64,000 nt of DNA, taken from Brevundimonas sp. NIBR11. GTDB lineage: Bacteria > Pseudomonadota > Alphaproteobacteria > Caulobacterales > Caulobacteraceae. A program made the position numbers and the translations under genes. Within the stretch, counting starts at the first letter, position 1. Every line of letters begins with the position of its first letter. Location of the stretch: assembly GCF_027912535.1 (NCBI RefSeq), contig NZ_CP115465.1:293001-357000 (forward strand), given 5' to 3'. A model generated the notes under the pieces. The model was not told the origin of the DNA. It did not search any database and saw nothing but the letters and a program-made list of their open reading frames with translations. Positions 8,878 through 18,139 of the stretch are shown one piece after another.

Positions 8878-11034
8878 TCAGAACGCGGTGGAGACCGAGA
8901 CGGACAGGGTGCGCGGGGCGCCGAGCGTCAGATAGTTGGCGCCCGGATAGCCGCCGACGGCGACCCACTGGTTCTCGTCGGCGATGTTCTCGACGCGGGC
9001 GCGGGCGGTGAGGTCGCGACCCCCGACGGTGAAGGCGTAGCGGACGCCGGCGTCGAACCGGGTCCAGCTTTCCAGCTGGACGGTGTTCAGGGCGTCGACC
9101 TCCTGCTCGCCGGTGTAGACAGCGCGGCCTTCCAGCGTGAGGCCGGACAGTTGCGGCACGTCCCACTCGACGTTGACGTTGCCCTGGATCTCGGGGGCGC
9201 CGATCGGCGTCTTGCCCTGCAGGGCGGCGGTGGCGGTGCGGGTCAGTTCGGCTTCGAGGACGGTCCAGCCGCCCAGAAGGCGCAGGCCCTCGCGCGGCTC
9301 GCCGAAGAAGGCGATCTCCAGGCCCTGGTTGCGCTGTTCGCCGTTGGCGCCGAAGCGGTTGTTCTCGATGAATGCGCTCTGCTGCGTGGTGCGGAACAGG
9401 CTGACCGAGCCGCCGAAACGACCCACGTCGTACTTCATGCCGACCTCGACCTGTTCGCCGACGTAGGGCTCCAGCACCTCGCCGGGGTTGGTGATCTGAA
9501 CGCCGCCGGGGGTGTTGAGCGGGGCCGTCTGGCCGGGGATCAGGGCCTCGGCATAGTTGGCGTAGAGGGAAATCTCGGGGATCACCTTGTAGACGACGGC
9601 GAAGGCCGGGGTGATGGCGTCGCTCTGGTACTCGGTCAGGAGGGCGCCGGTGTTGTAGTCGAAGGCCTTGGTCTCGATCTCCTGATAGCGGGCGCCGAGC
9701 GTCACCAGCAGGCGGCCGTCCATGAAGCCGAGCATGTCGGCCAGCGCCAGGCTGCCGTAGTCGACGGCGCCCACTTCACGCGGCGACGACAGATCGCCGC
9801 CGACGAAGAAGTTCGGGACAGGCGGGGCCACGGTGACCGGGTTGTACAGGTCCGAGGCGAAGCCGGCGAAGTTGGAGAAGGCGTAGGCGTTCTTCTCGCG
9901 CGACCGGACCATGGAGGCCGAGGCGACGATGCGGTGGTTCACCGGGCCCGTGGCCAGCTCGGCGCGGACGCCGATGTCGCCGGACCAGACGCTGTCCTTG
10001 CGGTGGTTGTCGAAGCGGTAGGCCGAGGTGACGCCGTTCGGCTGGGCCGTGGGGTTGGCCAGGCGGTTGTTCTCCTCGCCTTCGCGCGCGCCGAGGGCGG
10101 CCCAGGCGGCGACGCTGTCGGTCAGGTCGAACTCGCCGCGGGCGACGCCGAACAGCTGTTCTTCGTCCGTATAGGTCCAGGGCTGGGCGAAGTTGGACGA
10201 GGCGTCGGGCGCGGCCGGGACGGCGCCAGTCGGGGTCACGGTCGGGCGCGGAGCGTCGATGCGCTGGTCCTGCCAGCCCAGGTCGGCCGAGAAGCGGGCG
10301 CGGTCGCCGCGACGGTCCAGGCCCAGGCCGACGACGTTCAGGGTGCGCGACTGGTCGTCCACCGCGCCCTCGCCGTCGCGACGGGCGACGTTGAAGCGGA
10401 CGCCGTATTCGGCGTCGGCGCCGAAGCGGCGGGCGACATCGGCTGCGACGTAAGACTCACCGCCGCCTTCGAGACCGACGGTGGCGCGGGTCAGGGGAAC
10501 GTCGCCCGCGCGCTTGGGGGTCAGGTTGATGCTGCCGCCGATGGCCGAGCCGCCGGGGGCCGCGCCGTTCAGGAAGGCGGTGGCGCCGTGGAAGACCTCG
10601 ACCCGCTCCAGGAACTCCGAGGCCACGAACTGGCGCGGCAGGATGCCGTAGAGACCATTGTAGGTCATGTCGTCGGAATAGATCGGGAAGCCGCGCAGGA
10701 TGTAGAGCTCCTGAAAGTTGCCGAAGCCCTTGGAGACGCGGACGGCCGGATCGTTCTGGAGCACGTCGGCGACGCTGCGGGCCTGCTGGTTGCGGGCCAG
10801 GTCTTCCGTGTAGGCGGTGACGGCGAAAGGGGTGTCGAGCTGGCCGAGCGTCCCGAACAGGCCGACGCGGGCCCCGCGTGCGACCTGACCGCCGGCATAG
10901 GGGGCGGAGATGCGGACCTGAGAGCCCGTGACCACGACCTCGTCCAGCTGATCAGCCTCCTGTTGCGTCTGGGCCTGCGCGACGGCGGCGATCACGAAGA
11001 AGACGGTGGTGGAGAGGACGAGCGTACGGACCAT
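8878..11034 (-). CDS. TonB-dependent siderophore receptor
   Basis: An outer-membrane receptor of 718 aa that imports ferric siderophores using TonB energy. It has a signal peptide (VLSTTVFFVIAAVAQAQ), then a plug domain with DEVVVTGS near residue 30 as TonB-box region, and conserved plug motifs such as ILRGF and a GGSINLTPK segment. The C-terminal beta barrel ends in TLSVSVSTAF with the terminal Phe typical of outer-membrane proteins. The ATG 11034 is preferred over GTG 11046, but neither has a clear ribosome site. A Fur-like box lies 20 bases upstream. It heads the unit with the PepSY and small membrane proteins. Confidence 0.93.
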   Translation of the reverse strand: MVRTLVLSTTVFFVIAAVAQAQTQQEADQLDEVVVTGSQVRISAPYAGGQVARGARVGLFGTLGQLDTPFAVTAYTEDLARNQQARSVADVLQNDPAVRVSKGFGNFQELYILRGFPIYSDDMTYNGLYGILPRQFVASEFLERVEVFHGATAFLNGAAPGGSAIGGSINLTPKRAGDVPLTRATVGLEGGGESYVAADVARRFGADAEYGVRFNVARRDGEGAVDDQSRTLNVVGLGLDRRGDRARFSADLGWQDQRIDAPRPTVTPTGAVPAAPDASSNFAQPWTYTDEEQLFGVARGEFDLTDSVAAWAALGAREGEENNRLANPTAQPNGVTSAYRFDNHRKDSVWSGDIGVRAELATGPVNHRIVASASMVRSREKNAYAFSNFAGFASDLYNPVTVAPPVPNFFVGGDLSSPREVGAVDYGSLALADMLGFMDGRLLVTLGARYQEIETKAFDYNTGALLTEYQSDAITPAFAVVYKVIPEISLYANYAEALIPGQTAPLNTPGGVQITNPGEVLEPYVGEQVEVGMKYDVGRFGGSVSLFRTTQQSAFIENNRFGANGEQRNQGLEIAFFGEPREGLRLLGGWTVLEAELTRTATAALQGKTPIGAPEIQGNVNVEWDVPQLSGLTLEGRAVYTGEQEVDALNTVQLESWTRFDAGVRYAFTVGGRDLTARARVENIADENQWVAVGGYPGANYLTLGAPRTLSVSVSTAF

Positions 11035-11053
11035 GGACAACGACACATGTGAA

Positions 11054-11068
11054 TGAGAATGCGTCGCA
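11054..11068. promoter_or_regulatory. Fur-like box (one mismatch) upstream of siderophore receptor
   Basis: TGAGA-ATGCG-TCGCA fits the TGCGA-N5-TCGCA pattern seen twice before the second siderophore receptor, with one mismatch. It lies immediately before the receptor gene. Iron control by Fur is inferred from the target genes. Confidence 0.5.
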
Positions 11069-11186
11069 TATAGGTTTGTGCAGATGCGAACAAGCGTCGC
11101 TTTTGTCGCGGCCGATCGCAGACAGGCGTGAGAACGGCCCCGCCGAGGCCGGGGGCGCCGCTTCGCCGATCAGGCGGGGGACCCGA

Positions 11187-11933
11187 TCAGGCCGGCACGC
11201 GTCGACGCTGAACCCCCAGGGCCGCGCCGCTCGCCAGGATGATGCCGAACAGGATCATCGCCCACTCGGACAGGGTTGGGACGGCGGCGGGCGTGGCTAT
11301 GACCCGAGTCACCACCGTGGGATCTGTCGTGGTTGCGGTGCTGCTCGCCGGATCGGGGCCGGCGCTGCTGCAGGTACCGGGTGCGGCGCCGCCGCCTCGT
11401 CCGTAGCAGACGTAGTTGCCGCGCGCTTCCACGCCATTGGTCCGCATCTCGACATAGGACAGGCGCGAGTTCGGATCCGTCGGCGTAGAGGTCGTATAGG
11501 GAGGGCCCGGCGTGCGCTCCACCAACAGGTCGTAGCTGACGGGCGTGCCGGTCGCATCCGTCCCAAAGCTGCCGAGGAGAATGGCGGCGCCGCCGGAGGG
11601 GCCGGTGGTCGTCCGGACCCCGTCACTCAGGGAATAGGCGGTGATGGCCGCCCTTCGGTCGGCGGCGGGGAGGTTGGCCGCGAGCGGCGCAGCGAAGGTC
11701 AATGTGACGATCGCGCGCTGGCCGGTCGTGTAGGTGGCGCATTCTCCGACGGTGCAGGCGCCATTGGCGTTGGTGATCGCCTGATAGAAAGCCGAGGAGA
11801 AGGTGTAGGTCGTCTCCTGGGCAATGGCCTGGTTGGCTACGCCGCAGGTGAGGGCGGCCACTGCGATGGCAGCGAAACGGCGCAGGCGAGAGCGCCCAGT
11901 GCGCGCCGACAGAACGCGATGGATACGAAGCAC
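11187..11933 (-). CDS. IPTL-CTERM sorting-domain surface protein
   Basis: A 248-aa exported protein. It has an N-terminal signal peptide (a hydrophobic AAIAVAALTCGVANQAIAQ region), a Thr/Gly-rich middle of unknown fold, and a C-terminal signature: VPTLSEWAMILFG, then a hydrophobic helix, then basic RRR at the end. This is the layout of IPTL-CTERM proteins, thought to be processed by an exosortase-like system and anchored at the cell surface. No sorting enzyme is in the window. The GTG start is supported by GGGGG 6 bases upstream. The middle part probably acts as an adhesin or matrix protein, but this is not readable from the sequence. Confidence 0.75.
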   Translation of the reverse strand: MLRIHRVLSARTGRSRLRRFAAIAVAALTCGVANQAIAQETTYTFSSAFYQAITNANGACTVGECATYTTGQRAIVTLTFAAPLAANLPAADRRAAITAYSLSDGVRTTTGPSGGAAILLGSFGTDATGTPVSYDLLVERTPGPPYTTSTPTDPNSRLSYVEMRTNGVEARGNYVCYGRGGGAAPGTCSSAGPDPASSTATTTDPTVVTRVIATPAAVPTLSEWAMILFGIILASGAALGVQRRRVPA

Positions 11934-12100
11934 GAATTCCCCCCGGTCAATGAAAGTTTACGGACGCCAGCCTCCGAGCGGGCGGGTAAACCACAATCTG
12001 GAGCCCAGGGTAGTCAGCCAGCCTGCCTTGTGCGTCCCAAGGTTGGGACGCCGATGCTCTTGACTTCCGGCCGGTTCCCCAGGCTGGCGGACAGCCGGTC

Positions 12101-14413
12101 TCAGGCCGCCTGGGACTGAGCCTCGACCGCCGGCTTTTCCATCCGCTCGATCAGCCCGGCCAGGGGCAGGGGACGGGCGATTAGATAGCCCTGGGCGGTG
12201 TCGCAGCCCATGCCGCGCAGCAGGGCCAGGGCGGTCGGCGTCTCGACGCCTTCGGCCGTGATGGTCATGCCCAGGCTGTGGGCCAGGTCGATGGTCGACT
12301 TGACCAGAAGCGCGTCCTTGGCGCTCTCGTCCAGGCTCATGACGAAGGCCTTGTCGATCTTGAGTTCGTCGGCTTTGATCCGCTTGAGATAGGCCAGGGA
12401 CGACAAGCCTGAACCGTAGTCGTCGATCGACACCGCGATCCCCGCCGCCGAGAACCGCTCGATGATGCCGAGCGCCACTTCCGGATTGTCGATGACCGCC
12501 GTCTCGGTGATCTCGAAGCACAGGTCCGCGTCCGAGGCGGCGACGGCCTGAAGGGCGAAGTCGGCGAAGCCTTCGTCGGAGAGCAGACGGCCCGAGATGT
12601 TCACGGACATCGTCACCCTGTGCCCGGCCTCGGCCAGGACCTTCTGGTCGGCGATCGACTGGCGCACCGCCCATTCGGTCAGAGCGCGGATCTGGCCGGT
12701 CTCCTCGGCCATGGTGATGAAGAGGTCTGGGGACACGAAGCCGCGGCGCGGGTGGTTCCACCGCATCAGGGCCTCGACCCCGGTGATGGCGTCGGCGCGC
12801 AGGTCGTATTTCGGCTGATAGGCCATCCAGACCTGGGCCGTCTCCAGGGCGCCCATCAGTTCGCCGATGAGGCTGAGATTGCCGACCGGGTCGCCATAGG
12901 CGTGGGCGTCGAACAGGGCGGCCTTGCGGTGGGCGACGCGGGCCTGATCCAAGGCGATGGAGGCGCGGTCCAGGGCGGAGTCGACGCCGCCGACGCTGCC
13001 GCGCGTGCGGGCGAGACCGGCGCTCAGGGAGGCGTCGACCGTGGCGCCGATCAGCTTCACCGGCGTATCGGCGACGGCGCACAGGCGGGCGGCCTCGCGG
13101 ATCGCATCCTCGTCGCTTTCGGCGTGCAGGATCATGCCGACCACGCCGGCGGCGACGCGGGCCACGCGGGCGCCGTCGGCGGCGGCGTTCAGGCGCTGGG
13201 CCAGGGCGCCGACCAGCCGGGCCATGGAATCGTAGCCGATGGCGTTCCGCACCACGCCGAAGCGATCGACCCCGAAGGCGATGACATAGGCGTCCGTCCG
13301 GCTGGCCTCGCGTTCGAGAGACAGCCGGTTGGGCAGGCCCGTCTCCTGGTCGTGCAGGGCCATGTGGGTCAAGCGGGCCTCACGGTCGCGGATGTCTCCG
13401 GCCATGGCGTTGAAGCTGGCGGCGAGGCGGCCGATCTCGTCGGCGGAGGTCACCGCCACCTCGGCGTGCTCGCCGTTCTGCAGGCGGTGGACGGCCTCGT
13501 CCAGTTCCGTGATGGGCCGCGTCAGGCCGCGCGACAGCATCCAGGTGCCGACCATCAGGATGCCCAGCCCGACAAGGCCGATGGCGCCGAGCGCCCAGAA
13601 CATCGCCTCGAACGGCTTCATGGCCAGGGCCATCGGATAGCTGAGGGTCAGAACCGCCGGAGCGGCGGTGTCGAAGCTGGGCAGGGGACTGGCCAGGACC
13701 ATGGCCTCGCCGTTCGAAGTGCGGGCCGTGACAGGCTTCTCGTCTCCGGCCGCCAGGACGCGGTCGATGGCGCCCCCCAGGGCGCTCGGAGGGCCGGCCA
13801 TGTCATGCCAGCCGTCCGCCGCCGAGGTCTGCACCGACGCGGACAGGGGAATGGCCGACAGTCCTTCCAGAGTGCGCATCTGCGACTGGTCCAGGCGCTC
13901 CACGAAGACGACCCAGCCGATCAGCACGGGGGCCATCACCGGGGCGGAGACCGCCTGATAGGACTGGCCGTTGATGCTCAGCACCCCGGCCTCGATGTCG
14001 CCGCCGTTCAGTCCCCGCCACAGGGTGTCGGTGGTGGCGTCGTCCAGTGTCACCCCGGCGGCTGTGACGTAGCCGTCCGCGCCCAGGATCAGGGCGCCAT
14101 CCACCTTCTGACGAGCGCGCAGATTGTCGAGAGCCGAGCGCACGGTCGGTTCGTCATTGGTCGCGATCGCTTCGCGGAATCCGTAGTCCTGGGCCAGGAC
14201 GGACGCGCCCTGGTGCAGCTGGGCGGTCTGGCTTCCCCAGATCTGGCCGTAGACGGCGCCGGTCGCGCCCAGTTCGTCGCGCACCAGGCTGCGGGCGCTG
14301 CCCGTGATGGCCGTGAACACCGCCAGCGCCACCAGCATCAGGGCGATGCCGAACATCCCCATGTAGAGGACCGTCAGACGGGTCCTCAGGTTGGTGAAGC
14401 GGGCGACGATCAT
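12101..14413 (-). CDS. Membrane sensor with HAMP, degenerate GGDEF and EAL phosphodiesterase
   Basis: A 770-aa inner-membrane protein that should hydrolyse cyclic-di-GMP. It has two membrane helices (about 12-32 and 300-320) around a periplasmic sensor, then a HAMP domain ([15 protein letters not shown]), a GGDEF-like domain whose signature is lost (AAGVVGMIL where GGDEF should be, near 421), and an EAL domain with VEALMRW (Glu about 546), NISGRLL, EITET, IDDYGSG, and [13 protein letters not shown]. All EAL metal and base residues are present. It overlaps the preceding cupredoxin-like gene by ATGA, so the periplasmic protein and sensor are made together. The inactive GGDEF could bind GTP as an allosteric site. 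Confidence 0.9.
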   Translation of the reverse strand: MIVARFTNLRTRLTVLYMGMFGIALMLVALAVFTAITGSARSLVRDELGATGAVYGQIWGSQTAQLHQGASVLAQDYGFREAIATNDEPTVRSALDNLRARQKVDGALILGADGYVTAAGVTLDDATTDTLWRGLNGGDIEAGVLSINGQSYQAVSAPVMAPVLIGWVVFVERLDQSQMRTLEGLSAIPLSASVQTSAADGWHDMAGPPSALGGAIDRVLAAGDEKPVTARTSNGEAMVLASPLPSFDTAAPAVLTLSYPMALAMKPFEAMFWALGAIGLVGLGILMVGTWMLSRGLTRPITELDEAVHRLQNGEHAEVAVTSADEIGRLAASFNAMAGDIRDREARLTHMALHDQETGLPNRLSLEREASRTDAYVIAFGVDRFGVVRNAIGYDSMARLVGALAQRLNAAADGARVARVAAGVVGMILHAESDEDAIREAARLCAVADTPVKLIGATVDASLSAGLARTRGSVGGVDSALDRASIALDQARVAHRKAALFDAHAYGDPVGNLSLIGELMGALETAQVWMAYQPKYDLRADAITGVEALMRWNHPRRGFVSPDLFITMAEETGQIRALTEWAVRQSIADQKVLAEAGHRVTMSVNISGRLLSDEGFADFALQAVAASDADLCFEITETAVIDNPEVALGIIERFSAAGIAVSIDDYGSGLSSLAYLKRIKADELKIDKAFVMSLDESAKDALLVKSTIDLAHSLGMTITAEGVETPTALALLRGMGCDTAQGYLIARPLPLAGLIERMEKPAVEAQSQAA

Positions 14414-15024
14414 CGCACCGCGGCCCGGGCGGAAAAGTCGCCGGTCGCGGTCTGGCGCCCCGGTCCCGCGCCGATGGTCAGGGCGTAGGGCATCTCGTTG
14501 CCGCGCGTGTTCAGCTGCGGATGCCAGACGACCAGACGGGCCGCGCCCGCCGGGATGGCCGGGATGGTCACGTCGCCCGTCGCATTGGTCTTGCCTGCGT
14601 AGGGGGTGTCGACGACGCGGACATAGGCCAGCATCTGGTCGTGGATGTTGCATCCCAGGGCTGCGACCCCGGCGGCCGTGAAGACGTGGGTCCGGGTCTG
14701 GTCCCGGCCGAACAGCTCGATCTCGAACCGGTTGCCGCGCGAGAAGGAATAGATGTGGTGACGCACCCGATCCAGGTTGGGGAAGGAGACGGTCCCGCCG
14801 ACCGGGGCGATCAGGACATAGGGCTGGAACTGGATGTCGTGCTGCACGATGCGCAAGGGCCAGGAAAAGCGGATCGGCCCGCGCGGAACCCCGGCGTTCG
14901 GCGTCACCGTGACCACCGCATCGCGCACCGGCCGCCCCGAGTTGTCGCGCACGCTGACCGTCAGGTCGCCGGCGAAGGCGGGGCCGCAGATCAGAGCCAG
15001 GACAATCGACAGAAGAATGCGCAT
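14410..15024 (-). CDS. Periplasmic cupredoxin-like (methylamine-utilisation-type) protein
   Basis: The 204-aa protein has a signal peptide ([16 protein letters not shown]) and a plastocyanin-like beta domain: [19 protein letters not shown] and, after it, [11 protein letters not shown]. In copper-binding relatives, His in VRHH, Cys in GCNIHD and His in the same loop are ligands, so copper binding is plausible. A Cys-bearing NIHDQM loop is characteristic of the 'methylamine utilisation' family, often found beside GGDEF/EAL genes. The start is taken as ATG 15024 because the signal peptide begins there; ATG 15048 is an alternative. The stop overlaps the EAL gene start. It probably feeds a signal to the EAL sensor. 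Confidence 0.75.
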   Translation of the reverse strand: MRILLSIVLALICGPAFAGDLTVSVRDNSGRPVRDAVVTVTPNAGVPRGPIRFSWPLRIVQHDIQFQPYVLIAPVGGTVSFPNLDRVRHHIYSFSRGNRFEIELFGRDQTRTHVFTAAGVAALGCNIHDQMLAYVRVVDTPYAGKTNATGDVTIPAIPAGAARLVVWHPQLNTRGNEMPYALTIGAGPGRQTATGDFSARAAVR

Positions 15025-15195
15025 GGCCCGTCTGTAAATGATCCCCATGAAGTCCAAGTAAACCGTAATACAATCAGGGGTAGTATTCGGCTATAACTTT
15101 GGTGCGGTCGAACAACTCCGTCGAGCAATGCTTTACCGCGCCTTAAGTGCGATCGCCTTACTGGCGGCTAGCTCCCCGCACTCCGAGGCCCAGCC

Positions 15196-16092
15196 GTGAA
15201 ATCCGTATCGCCGATCCTCGCCTGCCTGATCGTCTGCGCGGCTGCGCCCGCGACGGCGTCGGCCCAGGCCTTCGACTGGGTTCCCGACAGCCGTACGGGC
15301 GGCAAGCTTCTCCTGACCGGCGGGGTCTCGACCATCGAAGGATCGGGCGGCGGCGGCCTGGCGACATGGGCGACCACGACCGGCTATGGCGATGAGGACG
15401 GCATCGGCGCCAACGTCCATGCCACCTATGTCAACGTGCCCGACTACGAGTTGCGCTCCTGGGGCGCGGCCGTGGGTCTGTGGGACCGGGTCGAACTGTC
15501 GGTCGCGCGTCAGGAATTCGACACGGGCGCGACGGGCTCCGCGCTCGGTCTGGGCCAGGGTTTCACCTTCACCCAGGACATCGTGGGGATGAAGGTCAAG
15601 CTGATCGGAGACGCGATCTATGATCAGGACACCTGGCTGCCGCAGGTCGCCGTCGGCGTCCAGCACAAGTCCAACGACCAGGGCGCCATCGTGCGCGCCG
15701 TCGGCGGCCGCGACGACGAGGGCACGGAATACTATGTGGCCGCGACCAAGCTGTTCCTAGCGAACAGCCTGCTGGTCTCGGGCGCCGTCCGCTACACCAA
15801 CGCCAACCAGACGGGACTGTTGGGCTTCGGCGGCGACCGGAACGACGACCTGGAGCCCCAGTTCGAGGGTTCGGTCGGCTATCTGCTGAACCGCAACCTC
15901 GTGGTCGGCGCCGAATACCGGACCAAGCCTGACAACCTCGGCTTCGCGAAGGAAGACGACTGGGTCGATGTCTATGCGGCCTACGCCCTGAATAAACATC
16001 TCTCTGTCACGGCCGCCTGGGTGGATCTAGGGTCCATCGCGACCTTCCAGGATCAGCGCGGCTTCTATCTTTCGCTCCAGGCCGGGTTCTGA
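15196..16092 (+). CDS. DUF3034 outer-membrane protein
   Basis: A 298-aa exported beta-barrel-type protein of the DUF3034 family. It has a signal peptide (ACLIVCAAAPATASAQA), the family motif GGKLLLTGGVSTIEG, LGLGQGFTFTQD, NKHLSVTAAWVDLG, and a C-terminus ending in LSLQAGF with terminal Phe. The family has no known function. It is followed after 2 bases by the globin gene and is divergent from the cupredoxin-like/EAL pair, so all four genes form a compact envelope cluster. Confidence 0.85.
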   Translation: MKSVSPILACLIVCAAAPATASAQAFDWVPDSRTGGKLLLTGGVSTIEGSGGGGLATWATTTGYGDEDGIGANVHATYVNVPDYELRSWGAAVGLWDRVELSVARQEFDTGATGSALGLGQGFTFTQDIVGMKVKLIGDAIYDQDTWLPQVAVGVQHKSNDQGAIVRAVGGRDDEGTEYYVAATKLFLANSLLVSGAVRYTNANQTGLLGFGGDRNDDLEPQFEGSVGYLLNRNLVVGAEYRTKPDNLGFAKEDDWVDVYAAYALNKHLSVTAAWVDLGSIATFQDQRGFYLSLQAGF

Positions 16093-16094
16093 CC

Positions 16095-16631
16095 ATGCGC
16101 ATCCTGCTTCTCGCCGCCGCCGCGTCGCTGCTGGCCGCCCCCGCCTTCGCGCAGGATGCCGAGGCCGATGACTTCGTCATGCCGCCCGTCGTCATGTCGA
16201 CCGAACATCCGGACGAAGAGGCCGTCGAACCCTACGAACAGTCCAACGCCCACGCTGGCGCCACGCCGTTCGAAGGCACCGCCATGTGGGAGGCCTTCCA
16301 CGGTCAGGAGGGCGTCGACCGCATCGTCGACGCCATGGTGGATCGCAACATCGCCGATCCGCGCATCGCCGGAACCTTCGTCGGCCACGACCTGGTCCGC
16401 ATCCGCCGCACGCTGAAGGAGCAGTTCGCCTACATCCTCGGCGGACCGGTCGACTACACCGGCCGCGACATGGCCTCGTCACACCGCGACCTCGGTCTGC
16501 AAGCCGCCGACATGGGCGCCCTGGTCGAGAACCTGCAGATCGCGATGGCGCAGGAAGGCGTGGCGTTCAGCGCCCAGAACCGCTTCCTCGCCAAGCTCGC
16601 CCCCATGCGCCGCGACGTAGTGGTTCGCTAG
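16095..16631 (+). CDS. Exported group I truncated haemoglobin
   Basis: A 178-aa globin with a clear signal peptide (LLLAAAASLLAAPAFAQ) and an acidic spacer to about residue 60. The core GQEGVDRIVDAMVDRNIADPRIAGTF is followed by the conserved GGPVDYTGRDMASSHRDLGLQ, where the His of SSHRDL is the proximal haem ligand, so haem, oxygen or NO binding is likely. Most truncated globins are cytoplasmic; this one should be periplasmic. It follows the DUF3034 gene by 2 bases and neighbours the cupredoxin-like/EAL pair, so redox or gas sensing in the envelope is a reasonable guess. Confidence 0.85.
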   Translation: MRILLLAAAASLLAAPAFAQDAEADDFVMPPVVMSTEHPDEEAVEPYEQSNAHAGATPFEGTAMWEAFHGQEGVDRIVDAMVDRNIADPRIAGTFVGHDLVRIRRTLKEQFAYILGGPVDYTGRDMASSHRDLGLQAADMGALVENLQIAMAQEGVAFSAQNRFLAKLAPMRRDVVVR

Positions 16632-16646
16632 AAACCTATTCCGCAC

Positions 16647-16664
16647 CGCAACAAAACTGTTGCG
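16647..16664 (+). promoter_or_regulatory. Hairpin between globin and ATP-grasp genes
   Basis: CGCAACA (16647-16653) pairs with TGTTGCG (16658-16664) over the loop AAAC. No T-run follows, so it may be a weak terminator, an operator, or RNA structure in the leader of the next gene. Confidence 0.4.
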
Positions 16665-16732
16665 CGCGGGTTGTCGCCCGGTCCACGCTGACGGTTCAGC
16701 AAGACGCGGGAGCGACCGTCACGTTCGACGAG

Positions 16733-18139
16733 ATGTCAGGCCACGCCGGATCGACCGAGGTCCGCAAGAGCTACCGGACGCTCGCCCGGTGGCTCGAGAC
16801 CGCGCCGGCCGACCTGCTTCAGGCGCGGTCGCGCCAGGCCGAACTCTTCTTCCGCCGCATGGGCGTGACGTTCGCGGTCTATGGCGACGTCGAATCCAAC
16901 GAGCGGCTGATCCCCTTCGACGTGGTGCCCCGCATCATCGGCGCGAGCGAGTGGGACGAACTGGAGAGGGGGCTGAAGCAGCGGGTGTCCGCTCTCAACG
17001 CCTTCCTGAAGGACATCTACGGTCCGCAGGAGTGCATCAAGGCCGGCATCGTCCCGGCCGAACTGATCTTCACCAACCCCCACTACCGGCCCGAGATGCA
17101 GGGCCGCCGGCCGCCGGGCGACGTCTGGACCCATATCTGCGGCGTCGATCTGGTTCGCACGGGCGAGGACGGCTTCGTGGTGCTGGAGGACAACTGCCGC
17201 ACCCCCTCGGGCGTCTCCTACATGCTGGAGAACCGCGAGATGATGATGCGGTTGTTCCCCGACCTGTTCGCCGAGCACCGCATCCGGCCGGTCGAGACCT
17301 ATACCGACATGCTGCTGGCGAGCCTTCGCGCCTCCGCGCCCGAGCAGGCCGGCGCCGATCCGAACATCGTCGTCCTGACGCCCGGCCCCTTCAACTCGGC
17401 CTACTACGAACACTCCTTCCTGGCCGACAAGCTGGGGGTCGAGCTGGTCGAGGGCCGCGACCTCTTCGTCGATGACGACGTCGTCTACATGCGCACCACC
17501 GAGGGCTCGCAGCGGGTCGACGTCATCTATCGCCGCGTCGACGACGACTGGCTGGACCCCCTGACCTTCCTGCCGCAGTCGACGGTCGGCGTGCCCGGCC
17601 TGATGGCGGCCTATGCGGCGGGCAATGTGACCCTGTCGAACGCGGTCGGCACCGGCGTCGCCGACGACAAGGCCGTCTACACCTATATGCCCGAGATCAT
17701 CCGCTTCTTCTCAGGGGAGGACGCCATTCTCGGCAACGTCCCCACGTGGCGTTGCCGCGAGCCGGAGGCGCTGAAGGAGGTGCTCGACAAGCTGCCCGAG
17801 CTGGTCGTGAAGGAGGTCGGCGGCTCCGGCGGCTACGGCATGCTGGTCGGTCCGGCCTCGACCAAGGCCGAGATCGAGGACTTCCGAAAGAAGCTGATCG
17901 CCGACCCCGACGACTTTATCGCCCAGCCGACCCTGGCCCTCTCGACCGCGCCGACGCTGGACGGCTCCGGCGCCCTGTCGCCCCGCCACGTCGACCTGCG
18001 CCCCTTCGTCCTGTCCAGCCCCGCCGGCGTCCGGGTCGCGCCCGGCGGCCTGACCCGGGTGGCGCTGAAACAGGGCTCGCTGGTCGTGAACTCCAGCCAG
18101 GGCGGCGGCACAAAAGACACCTGGGTGTTGGACGACTAG
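16733..18139 (+). CDS. Circularly permuted ATP-grasp peptide-ligase-like protein
   Basis: A 468-aa member of the circularly permuted ATP-grasp type 2 family (DUF404/DUF407). It keeps NPHYRPEM near 115, a VLEDNCRTPSGVSYMLENRE substrate/ATP loop near 150, VVKEVGGSGGYGM near 360, and a C-terminal basic-acidic pattern. These proteins ligate an amine to a carboxylate, with an unknown product. The ATG at 16733 is chosen because there is no in-frame ATG, GTG or TTG from the preceding gene onward, only CTG at 16688. However, relatives have conserved FDEM just before this Met, and it appears here in frame but before the ATG, so translation may start at an unusual codon. It heads the Anbu operon. Confidence 0.88.
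   Translation: MSGHAGSTEVRKSYRTLARWLETAPADLLQARSRQAELFFRRMGVTFAVYGDVESNERLIPFDVVPRIIGASEWDELERGLKQRVSALNAFLKDIYGPQECIKAGIVPAELIFTNPHYRPEMQGRRPPGDVWTHICGVDLVRTGEDGFVVLEDNCRTPSGVSYMLENREMMMRLFPDLFAEHRIRPVETYTDMLLASLRASAPEQAGADPNIVVLTPGPFNSAYYEHSFLADKLGVELVEGRDLFVDDDVVYMRTTEGSQRVDVIYRRVDDDWLDPLTFLPQSTVGVPGLMAAYAAGNVTLSNAVGTGVADDKAVYTYMPEIIRFFSGEDAILGNVPTWRCREPEALKEVLDKLPELVVKEVGGSGGYGMLVGPASTKAEIEDFRKKLIADPDDFIAQPTLALSTAPTLDGSGALSPRHVDLRPFVLSSPAGVRVAPGGLTRVALKQGSLVVNSSQGGGTKDTWVLDD

Noticed and set aside
8183..14488. Long plus-strand open frames (up to about 630 codons) across 8183-8935, 9151-11052 and 12620-14488
   Set aside because: They are Gly/Ala/Arg/Asp-rich antisense shadows of the PepSY, receptor and EAL genes, as expected in GC-rich DNA, and have no recognisable motifs.
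12101..15073. An apparent 990-codon gene extending the EAL protein upstream
   Set aside because: The upstream portion runs through the cupredoxin-like gene in another frame; the EAL gene starts at 14413 with a membrane segment.
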